From positions 178,639,021 through 178,703,020 of the forward strand of contig OY992537.1 in NCBI GenBank assembly GCA_963921195.1: a stretch of DNA of 64,000 nt. The letters run 5' to 3'. The notes beneath the pieces were generated by a model that saw only the letters and a list, made by a program, of their open reading frames with translations, searched no databases and was not told the origin of the DNA. The DNA is from Pegoplata infirma. Taxonomy: Eukaryota > Arthropoda > Insecta > Diptera > Anthomyiidae. Made by a program: the position numbers and the translations under genes. Numbering within the stretch: the first letter of the stretch is position 1; the number at the start of each line of letters is the position of its first letter. This document shows, piece after piece, positions 10,723 through 21,336 of this stretch.

Positions 10723-11058
10723 AGCTGCCCATTCACTTGCAATAAAATTGCTCAACTTAAAAAAAAAATATTTTACAATATTATTGTCGTTTTACCCTAC
10801 ACAGCAAATAAAATTGCTCAATACTTAAACACAATATATTGTACAAGATATAAACATAAACATAACATAATAAAAGTTGAACAATATAGACAACACACTG
10901 ATAAAATATATTGCAGTATTCTTGTTTGTACAATAAATATCAAAAGTGTTTTGATATTCTCCAATATATTGCACAACCGTAAATATTACATACACACAAG
11001 CGATATTATTGTACAATTTGAAAAGTTGAACAATAATATTGCAAGTGAATGGGCAGCT
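10723..11058. mobile_element. TAA-inserting MITE, TIR AGCTGCCCATTCACTTG
   Basis: The inverted termini AGCTGCCCATTCACTTGCAA extend about 38 bp with the ATAAAATTGCTCAACTT block. The 3-bp duplication TAA is at 10720-10722 and 11059-11061. CAATATATTGTACAA-like palindromic sites fill the interior. A 336-bp element, TWA-type 3-bp duplication and no coding sequence fit a PIF/Harbinger-type MITE; the superfamily is inferred. The minus-strand 79-residue frame here is translated repeat. Confidence 0.85.
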
Positions 11059-11061
11059 TAA

Positions 11062-11683
11062 CACTCACAAAAAATTTGGGCGGAATTGCACAATGGGGTG
11101 AGGCACCAGAAATTTAACCCAAAATTTAAAAATGATTTAAATGTCATGGTTGACATATTCAAATAAAATTTTTAATAGGTTTATATTTTATTATTCTCAA
11201 CGTGTTTTTGGTTATTTTGGTACCAATTATGGCAAAATCGGTCAAGTGGTTAAGAATCTATGAGCAATTGAAATGAGTTTCAATATAAACCTCCATGTAT
11301 GGCGTGGCAGCGCGCCATTTTGTAGTCGTTGATGTTTTTTGGCTTGTTGGCTTGTTAGTTGTTATTTGTATCAATAGAAGTAAAAAATACGTAGTATGTC
11401 ATACACGTGGTTGCTTTTATATAATTTTCATACCTACTATATACTTATAAAATTTTTTTTTTTAATATTTACATTGCACTATACTTCCGATCATTACTTT
11501 TCTTTGGCAAAATGGAAAAATTTTTGGTTTAAAAAACATTTTGTGTTAAAAATTGTTATAATATTGCAAGAAATTTTTTGTATTTCAACCAGAGACCAAA
11601 TATAACAGTTATGTGTGTATTTTTGTTTTAAAAAAATCATTAAACGAATGTTGTCCAAGCTAACTATTTTTTATATGAAAGGA
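11062..11683. other. No recognisable gene
   Basis: AT-rich sequence with a few unique, less AT-rich stretches (GGGGTGAGGCACCAG, GGCGTGGCAGCGCGCC). It may be the rest of the fly repeat or of the element bounded by the long inverted repeat. No termini, tRNA or coding frame was found. Confidence 0.4.
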
Positions 11684-12449
11684 AATCTGAGATTCTTAGA
11701 AATTTTATCTATAGAAATTTGGTTATATAAAAAATGTTTTAGATAGCAAAATGTCATAAATTCGCTTTAAAGCACAATATAAATTAATTTTATTTTTTTC
11801 GATTTTTCGTTAGCATAAAAAATTTAAATAAAATAAAACGTAAATACAATATTTGCATAACTTCAGTTTTACTTGAACGAACCACAGTGTTCTAATTAAA
11901 ACAATTGGCCGCATATTGAGGTTTTGGTGTACATCATAAATTTATTTCAATTTTAACTGTGAATTTCCTTTCTTAACATCAATTATGTTTAAAGCATTTA
12001 ACGAAATATTATACAGTTTAGTAAAACCACCCCCGCCCGTACCGCAAAAAAAAATTGTACATACTTTAATTTACAACAACAATTGTTTTATCTTAATTAA
12101 CTTTAATTTTATATTAATTTAAATACAAAACAAATCATAACTTCTAATAATATTTACAAATTTCATTACATTTGTATTAACAAATTCATTTACACTTAAA
12201 AATATACAAATCATTAAAAAAGATTTTCGATGTTGAGTTATTTATTCTTCATTCCATTTTATATAAAATAATCTAAATATTTGTCTAACAGCAGCATCCA
12301 AAAATAGCGTCCAAAAGCAGAATCCAAAAGCAGCGTCCAAAGCAGAATAAACACACAAGCTAAATATATTTAGACATAAAAAAAAATAGACTTTGTTTTG
12401 CTTTTTTTGGATATACATAAAATAAAAAAAGCCATTCGTTGTCCAAACA
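11684..12449 (-). repeat. Right arm of the 6.4-kb long inverted repeat
   Basis: This is the reverse complement of 6069-6818, ending outward in GCCATTCGTTGTCCAAAC. It differs mainly by an additional 30 bp (TTTTTTCGATTTTTCGTTAG region, about 11790-11820). Outer flanks on the two sides are not homologous, so the inversion stops at these coordinates, as expected for TIRs and not for a larger segmental inversion. Confidence 0.75.
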
Positions 12450-12644
12450 AACACTTAAGCTGCTAAAATATCTTGCTATTTTCATTTAGCTTAATGTTAT
12501 AAAAAAAATGGATTGGTATATTTTTGGAATAGCCATCAGACAAGAAAAAAAGATATGTCCAAGCTTTTAAACCCTGAACATTACAACTAAAACCGTTGCT
12601 TGTCAAAACTAAAAAAAAAAAATTTTTAAAAAATTTTTACTGTA

Positions 12645-15600
12645 CACTCAAAAAAAAAAGTTTGTAAAATGACATAAAATCCCCGTGATTTTACGGGGCA
12701 GGTTTTGTAAAATATGTACTAGCAAGAATCCCCGTAACGTTACGGGGATAATTTGTAAATTGATTTAACAAAAGAAAATGTAAATTTACAATTTTTTTTT
12801 GTAAAATATTAACTTCGAGATGAACATTTTTTTTTTGGAAATTTACAAAAAATTTGGTAAATTTACAAAACAAAATTGTAAACTTACAGAAAAAGGTTGT
12901 TATTTTACAAAGAAAAATTAGAAAATGAAAAAAATAAATTGTAGATTAACAAATTATTTGTTACTGTTTTAACCGCAAAAAAATATTGAAAAACACGTAA
13001 ACAAAAAAAAAATTAAAATTTACAAAACAAATTGTAAACTTACAAAAAAAGTTGTAAATTTACAAAATAAAAGTAGAAAATCAAAAAACAAAATTGTAAA
13101 TTTACAAATTGTTTGGTTAAACTACTGTTTTTTGTGGCAAAAAACTTGTATATTTACAATAAAAAGTGGTAAAATTAAAATTTTTGTTGTATATATACCA
13201 TTTTTTCTTATTTTTTTGCCGTAAAAACAGTAGTTTAACCAAAAAATTTGTAAATTTACAATATTCTTTTTGTATTTTCTACTTCATTTTTGTAAAATTA
13301 GAACTTTTTTCGTAAGTATACAATTTTGTTTTTTAAATTTTCATATTTGTTTTGTAAATTTACAAAAAATTTGGTTTATTTACATATTTGTTTTGTAAAT
13401 TTAAAGGTTTTTTTTCCATTGGTGCATCTTATTTTTCCTTCTTCGGCAGCTGGAGTAGCACTTCAACAACCTGAAATGATTTTTTTTTTTACTTGAACAC
13501 TTTTAACAAACTTTTTAATGTATAACACTGCACTTTTTTTATTTTTTTCGACATTTCGTTTTTCTTAAGTAGAACATATGAGAATTGCGAAGGAGGCTAC
13601 ACAAGAAATTTCTTATATTTTCAGGAAAAATTAGTCAAAAAATAACAATTTTTTTTTTTGAATTTTTAATTATTTTGACAAATATTTTTAAAAAATCGGA
13701 AATTTTTTTTTTGGATATTGTAGATTGGATGTTTAAGTACCTGTTAAAATAAGAAAAAACTTAATTTTTCATAATTGGCAGCTTTTTATTGACATTTTAG
13801 GTGCCAAATTAAAAAAAAAATACCAAAAAAATATGGTAAAATTACCAAAAAAATGGTAAAAATACAAAAAAAAAAAAAACTAGAACAATTATACAGTAGA
13901 AACACATACAAATTGTGGTACTTTACTTAACGCAAATTACCAAAAAATGGTGTAAAAATTCAATTTTTTTTGCTAAAGCTTACAATTAGTTGAAAAATTT
14001 TTGTGTCCGGAATTCAAATTTTAAAAAAATTTTTTCATGAAATTTTTTATTTATAAAAAATTATTTTTAACTAAATTTTTTACTCCATAACGCAAGAAAA
14101 ATCTGAACTTAGAAAATTTTTGCGTGTCCTATTGTTGAATAATTATTTTTTTTTTGTAAAGAGTTAAAACACCTCAATTCAACCGAAAAAGTAGCATTTT
14201 TGACCTTAACTCTTTCGAATTTGATGAAACTTGGAATATAGTTGGGCCCTTACAAAAAAATCATAGTGCCAAAATGTTGGACTTCTGGTAGTTTTTCTTC
14301 CCGAGATATGGGGTCTTGAAAATTGGCAAAATCGTATATATTTGACAAAAGTGTTCTGTGATAAATAAAGATAACTCGAAAAGTAATAACAATACAGGTC
14401 TCAGTCAGGTTGCAAATAATAGGTAAGGAGACAGCCTTTAAAATGGCATTCCCCAAGATTTTTTTGGAAAAGGTCAAAGGTCATTGGTTTTTACCTTAAT
14501 TTTTGGAGAGCTATATCTCAAAAAACGATATTTTTAAAATTTTGGAAAAAATATATGTTATTAAGGGTCACCTGTACTACTTAAGTTTAAATTTTAAGGA
14601 TGGAGACTTCATTGGAAATTTTAATATTTGTAGAAACATAGTTACAGGAAAGAAAAAGCGGTGTATTTTCCCTTAGAAAAAAAAAAATATATTTTTTTTT
14701 GTCTCTGAGATTCTGGTACCAAAGTTCACTTTTCTGAATGTTTTTGACGTGCTGAGTCCATATATGACCTTTGAACTGGCCTATCGCTATTAGTTTTCGA
14801 GATATCTGCACATAAATGTGTGAAAATTTGCTAAAATGCTATTGATGCGTTTTTTGAACATTTAGGTGCATATATCTTGAAAAGTAATACGGATAGGCCA
14901 GTTCAAAGGTCATATTTGGACTCAGCACGTCAAAAACATTCAGAAAAATAAATTTTGGTACCAGAATTTCAAAGACAAAAAATTTTTTTTTTTTAAGGGA
15001 AATTACACCGTTTTTTCTTTCCTGTCACAATGTTTCTATTAATATAAAAAGTTCCAATGAAGTCTCCATCCTAAAAATTTAAACTTAAGTAGTATTGGTG
15101 ATTCTTAACAACATATATTTTTTCCAAAATTTTAAAAATATCATTTTTTCAGATATAGCTCTCTAAAAATTAAGGATTAAACCAATGACCTTTGACCTTG
15201 TTCAAAAAAAATCTTGTGGAATGCAGTTTTAAAGGCTGTCTCATTACCTATTATTTGAAACCTGAATGAGACCTGAATTGTTATTTCTTTTTGAGATATC
15301 ATTATTTATGTCAGAACACTTTTGTCAAATATATACGATTTTGTTAATTTTCAAGACCGCATATCTCGAATACTGGAATGACCAGAAGCCTGAAAAATTG
15401 GCAAAATCTCTTTTTTGTTAAAGTAAAACACAGTACTTAATTTCATTAAATTTGAAGGGGGTGCGGTCAACTCCTCGGTTGAATTGAGGTGTTTTAGCTC
15501 TAAAACAACATTAATTCTAGTAATAAAATAAGTTTTGCAAAATTACATTGGAATTTTGTACTTTTCAGTATGTACATTTCAAACTGAAAACCTTGTAAAC

Positions 15601-15935
15601 GATCTTAAAAAAAAAAAATTGTAATAACACATTTTTTTGGTAAAATCACTAAATAACATCAAGTAAAATTTTGTTGTACAATAACAGTTTTCTTGTGTAA
15701 AAAAACTGAATACCTTGTAATATTTTTTTAATTTGTAAAATAATTCACTTTTTTGTAAATTTACCTAAAAAATTTGTAAAATAAATTTACCAACATATAA
15801 CAGTAATATTACAAAGCAAACTGTAGTTTTAGTTTTATTAAATATACAGCAATTTTTGTAAAAAGACAAAAATATTAGTAAAATAGAATTACAAGACCTT
15901 TTACTTGTAATTTTACAAACTTTTTTTTTTGAGTG
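12645..15935 (-). mobile_element. TA-inserting element, GTAAATTTAC family, copy c
   Basis: The B end (CACTC then AAAATGACATAAAATCC and the CCCCGT palindromes) is on the left and the A end is on the right. The TA duplication is at 12643-12644 and 15936-15937. Internal order mirrors copy b: GTAAATTTAC sites, GCATCTTATTTTTCCTTC, the GCGAAGGAGGCTACACAAG core, TTGTGTCCGGA, then the A end. It is interrupted by a 1.34-kb foldback at 14161-15500. No coding capacity is present. Confidence 0.85.
14161..15500. mobile_element. Foldback element, TIR GAGYTAAAACACCTCAATTC
   Basis: The ends GAGTTAAAACACCTCAATTC and, reversed, GAGCTAAAACACCTCAATTC are followed by AACCGA. They are flanked by TAAA on both sides (14157-14160, 15501-15504). 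Copy b (reversed) reads TTTTGTAAAACAACATTAAT without interruption here, which confirms the insertion point. The two arms of roughly 650 bp (CTTGGAATATAGTTGGGCC..., TGACCTTTGACC..., CGTGCTGAGTCC) pair across a centre near 14840. The arms are clearly diverged from each other, so it is older than the foldbacks at 31-36 kb. The superfamily is unknown. Confidence 0.8.
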
Positions 15936-15937
15936 TA

Positions 15938-16263
15938 GGACCCCAAAAGCTCTAATTTTTTTTTCGAACAATTTTTTAGAACTGAAAGCCTCATCCCACC
16001 AAAATCAAATTTTTTGTCATGAATAAGCTAACCAAGTAATATTATAATTAATAACAAAAAAATCAAAAAAAAAATTTTGGTTTGTATGGAAAAATGATTT
16101 TTAAGGCCCCGTTCCTTAAGGCCCCGTCGCGACCACGTAGGGGCGTAAAATTTTTCCTGTATGTTGATAAAATAATAATACGTTGATAAAATAATCCAGA
16201 ACCAATAAAAAACTGGATTTTAATTTTTTTTATTAGTTAGGGACTTTTGCATTTTAGGTGACG
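15938..16263. other. No gene recognised
   Basis: AT-rich. It contains a duplicated GGCCCCGT motif (AAGGCCCCGTTCCTTAAGGC, then GGCCCCGTCGCG) and a repeated GTTGATAAAATAAT (two copies around 16164 and 16182). It lies between copy c and the truncated start of copy c2. Confidence 0.4.
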
Positions 16264-17755
16264 ATATGAGAATTGCGAAGGAGGCTACACAAGAAATTTC
16301 TTATATTTTCACGAAAAATTAGTCAAAAAATAACAATTTTTTTCTGAATTTTTGATTATTTTCACAAGTATTTTTAAAAAAATCAGAAAATTTTTTTTTG
16401 GATATTGTAGATTGGATATTTAAGTACCTGTTAAAATAAGAAAAACTTAATTTTTCATAACTGGCAGCTTTTTATTGACATTTTAGGTGCCAAATTTAAA
16501 AAAAATTATCAAAAATATATGGTAAAATTAGCAAAAAAATGGTAAAAATACAAAAAAAAACTACAACAATTATATAGCTATAATTGTTTCTACTATAGTA
16601 GAAACACATAAAAATTGTGGTATTTTACTTAAGCAAATTACCAAAAAATTGTGTAAAAATTAAATTTTTTGCGAAAGCTTACAATTAGTTAAAAAATGTT
16701 TGTGTCCGGAACTTAAAAAATTTCCAAAATTATTTTTCATGAAATTTTTTATTTATAAAAAATTATTTTTAACTAAATTTTTTACTCCAAAACGCAAAAA
16801 AAAAAAAATCTGAACTTACAAAATTTTTACGTGTCCTATTGTTGAATAATATTTTTTTTTTTTTATAAAACAACATTAATTCTACACTCAAAAAAAAAAG
16901 TTTGTAAAATTACAAGTAAAAGGTCTTGTAATTCTATTTTACTAATATTTTTGTCTTTTTACAAAAATTGCTGTATATTTAATAAAACGAAAACTACAGT
17001 TTGCTTGGTAATTTTACTACTTATTATATGTTGGTAAATTTATTTTACAAATTTTTTAGGTAAATTTACAAAAAAGTGAATTATTTTACAAATTAAAAAA
17101 GTATTACAAGGTGTTTAGTTTTTTTACACAAGAAAACTGTTATTGTACAACAAAATTTTACTTGATGTTATTTAGTCTTTCTACCAAAAAAATGTGTTAT
17201 TACAAACATTTTTTTTTTTAAGATCGCTTTCAGTTTGAAATGTATGTATTGAAAAGTACAAAATTCCAATGTAATTTTACAAAACTTATTTTATTACTAG
17301 AATTAATGTTGTTTTACAAAAAAAAAAAAAATAATTATTCAACAACAGGACACTCAAAAATTTTCTAAGTTCAGTTTTTTTTTGCGTTTTGAAGTAAAAA
17401 ATTTAGTTAAAAATAATTTTTTATAAATAAAAAATTTTATGAAAAAAAATTTTGGAAAGTTTTTAAGTTCCGGACACAAAAATTTTTCAACTAATTGTAA
17501 GCTTTAGCAAAAAAATTGAATTTTTACACCATTTTTTGGTAATTTGCGTTAAGTAAAATACCAAAATTTTTATGTGTTTCTACTATATAATTGTTCATAG
17601 TTTATTTTTTTGTATTTTTACGATTTTTTTTGGTAATTTTACCATTTTTGGTAATTTTTTTTAATTTGGCACCTAAAATGTCCTACTGTTTTTACGACAA
17701 AAAAATAAGAAAAAATGGTATATATACAATAAAAACTGTAAATTACCACTTTTTA

Positions 17756-17998
17756 TTGTAAATATACAAGTTTTTTTTGCCATAAAAAACAGTACCCAAG
17801 CAGAAATTCATGACGGTTCTAAAAAAAAAACACTATCACAGCACTATTTTCGAACGCTTTGAGAGCCTAGTCGAAATTGTAAATATACAAGTTTTTTTTG
17901 CCATAAAAAACAGTACCCAAGCAGAAATTCATGACGGTTCTAAAAAAAAACACTATCACAGCACTATTTTCGAACGCTTTGAGAGCCTAGTCGAAATT
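17756..17998 (+). repeat. 121-bp tandem duplication across an insertion junction
   Basis: TTGTAAATATACAAG...CGAAATT is present twice in direct tandem (17756 and 17877). The copies differ only by one A in a run of nine or ten. Each unit contains about 39 bp of host element d plus the first 80 bp of the inserted CCCAAGCAG element, so the duplication happened after that insertion and is recent. Confidence 0.9.
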
Positions 17999-18131
17999 CT
18001 TTGTGAATAGAAGCAATTGTATTAATATTAAAATAAATTGCGGATATTTTCTTGCAACGACGCATCATATAAAAAGTAATAGAAAATAAAAATTTTATTA
18101 AAAAAAAGTTGCAATATTGCACTGTTGTAAG

Positions 18132-20010
18132 TAGGGTTTGCAATGCGGTTTTAATCGTAACCGTAACCGCGGTTAACCGCACTATTTAACCGTAACCGTA
18201 ACCGCAAAAAAAAATACTGCGGTTACGGTTAATTTAATTAAAATAAGATTAGTAAGGCAAAAGAGTTTTTTTTTTAAACAATGAAAATAGGAACAAAGAA
18301 TAATAAAAAAATATAGACACGAATATGAAACTTTTCTTGTAGCAAAAATTGTATAGAATCTAAAAATTTTCTGTAGAACAAACAAATTCTGACACACTTT
18401 CTACTAAAAAAATATGACTGAGACTTTTTCTTAAAAAACATGCATCAGAGTCTGAATAATTTTCTATTAAAAAAATGTCTGAATAATTTTCTATTAAAAA
18501 AATGTCTCAGAGTCTGAATCTTTTTCTATAGAAAGAAAATACTCAGAATCTGAAACAGTTTTTATAAAAAATATGTCTAAGAATCGATGAAAAAATTTCT
18601 TAGCCTCTGAACCTTTTTCTATAGAAACATACGGAAATTTAAGATCATTTAAAAAAAACCCCTAGAATCCAATATTCTTTTTTATGAAAAAAATGGCTAT
18701 AAATCGGAGACATTTTTGAAGAATAAAATTTTCAAGAATTTGAAATTTGAATTCTAAAAAATGTCTTAAAAATTTTTTATAACTTTTTTCCATCAAAACC
18801 CAAAAGCTTTAAGCCTGAATTACTTCAAACGTCCATGAAACGTAGACATTTAAACAAAATTCAGTAAGTCAAAATAGTGCAGAACATTTTTATTTATGTT
18901 TTGTTTGTGTCTAACGCATTGTATTTTTTGTCACGTCAAAACGTAGAGAAATGCTGTTGAAAATAGAATTTCTGTACGTTTCAGGCTCGCCAGTTTTTTT
19001 TTTGGATGCGATCCCCAACTTTAAATTTCTCATCCCCAAAAAAAAAAAATTTCTCAAAATTTACTACACGAAAAAAAAAACTTGCAACCCATCAAGTGCT
19101 TTTGAGTAATTTAGCCAATTTTTCAGAACAAAAACTTGGTTAGCCTACGCACAAACACTTGGTGGGTTGAATTTTACACAGAAACTTGGTTAAAAATTGT
19201 AAAAGTATTTTGCGTGTTGAGCGATTAGCACATCATGACTTTTTTTACATAAAAAACTAGTGAATTTTGTTAATTTTTTTATAAAAGATTTAACGGATAT
19301 ACTATAGAAAATGTATGAAAATCTACTATTTGGTTTAAAGAAAAAGAAAAGCATGATAACATGATACCACTACGATCCAGGTTTTGACGGACACCATACA
19401 AAAATTTATTTTTTTCTTTATAAATCTCACATAATTCCTACGTTTGCAGTTTTTTTGGATGCTTTAATGTCCACGATTGATCAAAAATAAAGTTACCGAT
19501 ATTAGCATTATTTTATGATTGATGTATTTAAAAAACAATTGTTTATCTAAAATATTTCATCCCCTAAAAATCCCCGAAAAAATCAGTGTCATCCCCGTGA
19601 AATCCCCAGATCCCCAAATCATATTTTTCATCCCCAATTTCCAAAAAAAATCCCCTATTTGGGGACAAAACCCCTAAACTGGCAACACTGGTACGTTTCA
19701 ATGTGACAAAAAATACAATGCGTTTGGCAAAAACAAAACATAAATAAAAATGTTCTGTACTTTTTTCACTTATTGAATTTTGTTAAAGAGCCTACGTTTC
19801 ATGCACGTTTAAAGTAATTCAGGCTTTACCCTCCACTGTCTACATTTTACATAAAATCATTAATATACATTTATTATACATTTTTTTATTAAAAAAATAA
19901 TTAAATTAAATTTTTTTTAAAAGAGTGCGGTTAACCGTTAACCGCGGTTAATCGCTTGAGTTTTAACCGTAACCGCGGTTAAGGGAAACTGCGGTTATTT
20001 GCAAACCCTA
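18132..20010. mobile_element. hAT-like element with AACCGCGGTT repeats
   Basis: The ends are TAGGGTTTGCAATGCGG and, reversed, TAGGGTTTGCAAATAACCGC. The exact 8-bp duplication GTTGTAAG is at 18124-18131 and 20011-20018. Subterminal arrays of GGTTAACCGCGGTTA-type palindromes flank a partly foldback interior: GCCTGAATTACTTCAAACGT at about 18812 is mirrored at 19806-19826. The interior also has repeated ATGTCTCAGAATCTGA-like units at 18410-18620. No transposase was found. The hAT-like element 18982-19690 is nested near the centre. Confidence 0.9.
18982..19690. mobile_element. hAT-like element with ATCCCCAAA repeats
   Basis: The ends are CAGGCTCGCCAGTTT and, reversed, CAGTGTTGCCAGTTT. The exact 8-bp duplication GTACGTTT is at 18974-18981 and 19691-19698. 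The host inverted repeat resumes (GTACGTTTCAATGTGAC pairs with GTCACGTCAAAACGTA). The subterminal array is made of ATCCCCAA and TCCCCGA sites. It is 709 bp long with no coding frame. Confidence 0.9.
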
Positions 20011-20445
20011 GTTGTAAGGGTCAAAAATTTCTGAAGTGAATACCCTAATTTTAGAATTTATCTCCTTTCACACATTTGCTAAACGTCCTTATATAAGTGC
20101 CAGTCGTATCGTTTCCGTCGTTATTCCATTACCATATAGTGTCATTTTATGGTAATAGAATAATGAGCTAAGGATGACGATTGACGATTATCAAGTTACA
20201 TAATTAGCCCCCTGGTAAAGTTTTGAGCTAAATCGGTTAACTCTAAAAATTTCGAGTATTGGTCAAAAGGGCACTAAATTTAAATTTAAAATAAAAATAA
20301 ATTCAAAATTTTAAGAATATTAAAAGAAAATATTTTTTCTTTTACAAAAACTAAACAGGAAATCCAGAAATTCGGATTTTTCTTTCCTTCAAAAATACTT
20401 ATCAAAGCATTATTTTAGATCGCTTTAAAAACGCTTCAAACCACC

Positions 20446-21336
20446 GGGGGGGGGGTGAAATAAAGCCATAGGCAATAAGGCCATATGGCCTTATTTCCCA
20501 ATGAGTTGAGAAATAAAGCCATATGGCCTTATTACCAACCACTGTTGGAAATAAAGCCATATATGGCTTTATTACTCATTTGAAAATTTATTTAAAGTAT
20601 TCGTCATTAATTTCCGGAGAGTGTAGGGGAAATTGTGGAAAAATTTTTCCACTAAAATCCTCCTAAGACTTCTATGATTTGTCTTTTTGTAATAAAGGTT
20701 TTCTGCGTAGCCGGCCTTCGGCCGGGCTTTGGGATTACAAACTCCATGCATTAAACCCACCCTCTCTGTAAAACAAAGCTATTTTGGTTATCAGGCCTTT
20801 TTGAGGCATAACAAATTTGATAGCGCAAAGGCCTGCTAGCCTAGAAATCTTTACTTTGCGGAGAGGGTGGGTTTAATGCATGGATTTTGTAATCCCTAAG
20901 CCCGGCCGAAGGCCGGCTACACAGAAAAACTTTTTTTGTTAAACAATCTTTAAATTAAAAACCCTGCCAATAAAAAATTGGTGCCTCTAGACCCCTCTAA
21001 GTTCCGAGGTTCGTGGTATATGTGGTTTTTTAATTTAAAGATACTCAAAAAAAAAATTTTCTGCGTAGCCGGCCTTCGGCCGGGCTTAGGGATTACAAAC
21101 TCAATAAATTAATTTAGCGGCTTCGCTAAATAATTTTTTTTTTGGGTAGCAGGATTTACGGGGAAATATATTTCCACATTTTCAACTGATATGGTTTTAT
21201 TTCCACTTTGGTTGCAAAATCAATATGACTTTATTGCTCAATCGTGTTGGTAATAAAGCCATATGGCCTTATTTCCCATTGAATTTAGAAATAAGGCCAT
21301 ATGGCCTTATTGCCTATGGCATTATTTCACCCCCCC
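20446..21336. mobile_element. Element with five palindromic sites spaced 38 bp
   Basis: It starts GGGGGGGGGGTGAAATAAAG and ends with CATTATTTCACCCCCCC. TIR identity continues through GCCATAGGCAATAAGGCC. The 8-bp duplication AAACCACC is at 20438-20445 and 21337-21344. Palindromes of the form AATAARGCCATATGGCYTTA start at 20474, 20512 and 20550 on the left and 21252 and 21290 on the right, each 38 bp from the next. The centre carries three copies of a GCCGGCCTTCGGCC hairpin repeat. No transposase is present. The 62-residue minus-strand frame at 20572-20760 spans repeat sequence. Confidence 0.85.
20697..21105. repeat. Three copies of a GCCGGCCTTCGGCC hairpin repeat
   Basis: Copies lie at 20697-20765 (minus), 20855-20930 (plus) and 21055-21105 (minus). 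The plus-strand order is GCGGAGAGGGTGGGTTTAAT, GCATGG, TTTGTAATCCCTAAGCCCGG, CCGAAGGCCGGCTACRCAGA. The 7-bp stem GGCCGAAGGCC-type hairpin is strongly GC-rich in AT-rich surroundings. A fourth copy is at 47182-47250 in a different element, so it is an independent small repeat, possibly a mobile 3' end. Its identity is unknown. Confidence 0.7.

Noticed and set aside
3889..15935. One 12-kb palindrome joining copies b and c with the 750-bp arms
   Set aside because: The roughly 200-bp spacers between the arms and the two elements are not homologous, so copies b and c are independent insertions in opposite orientation.
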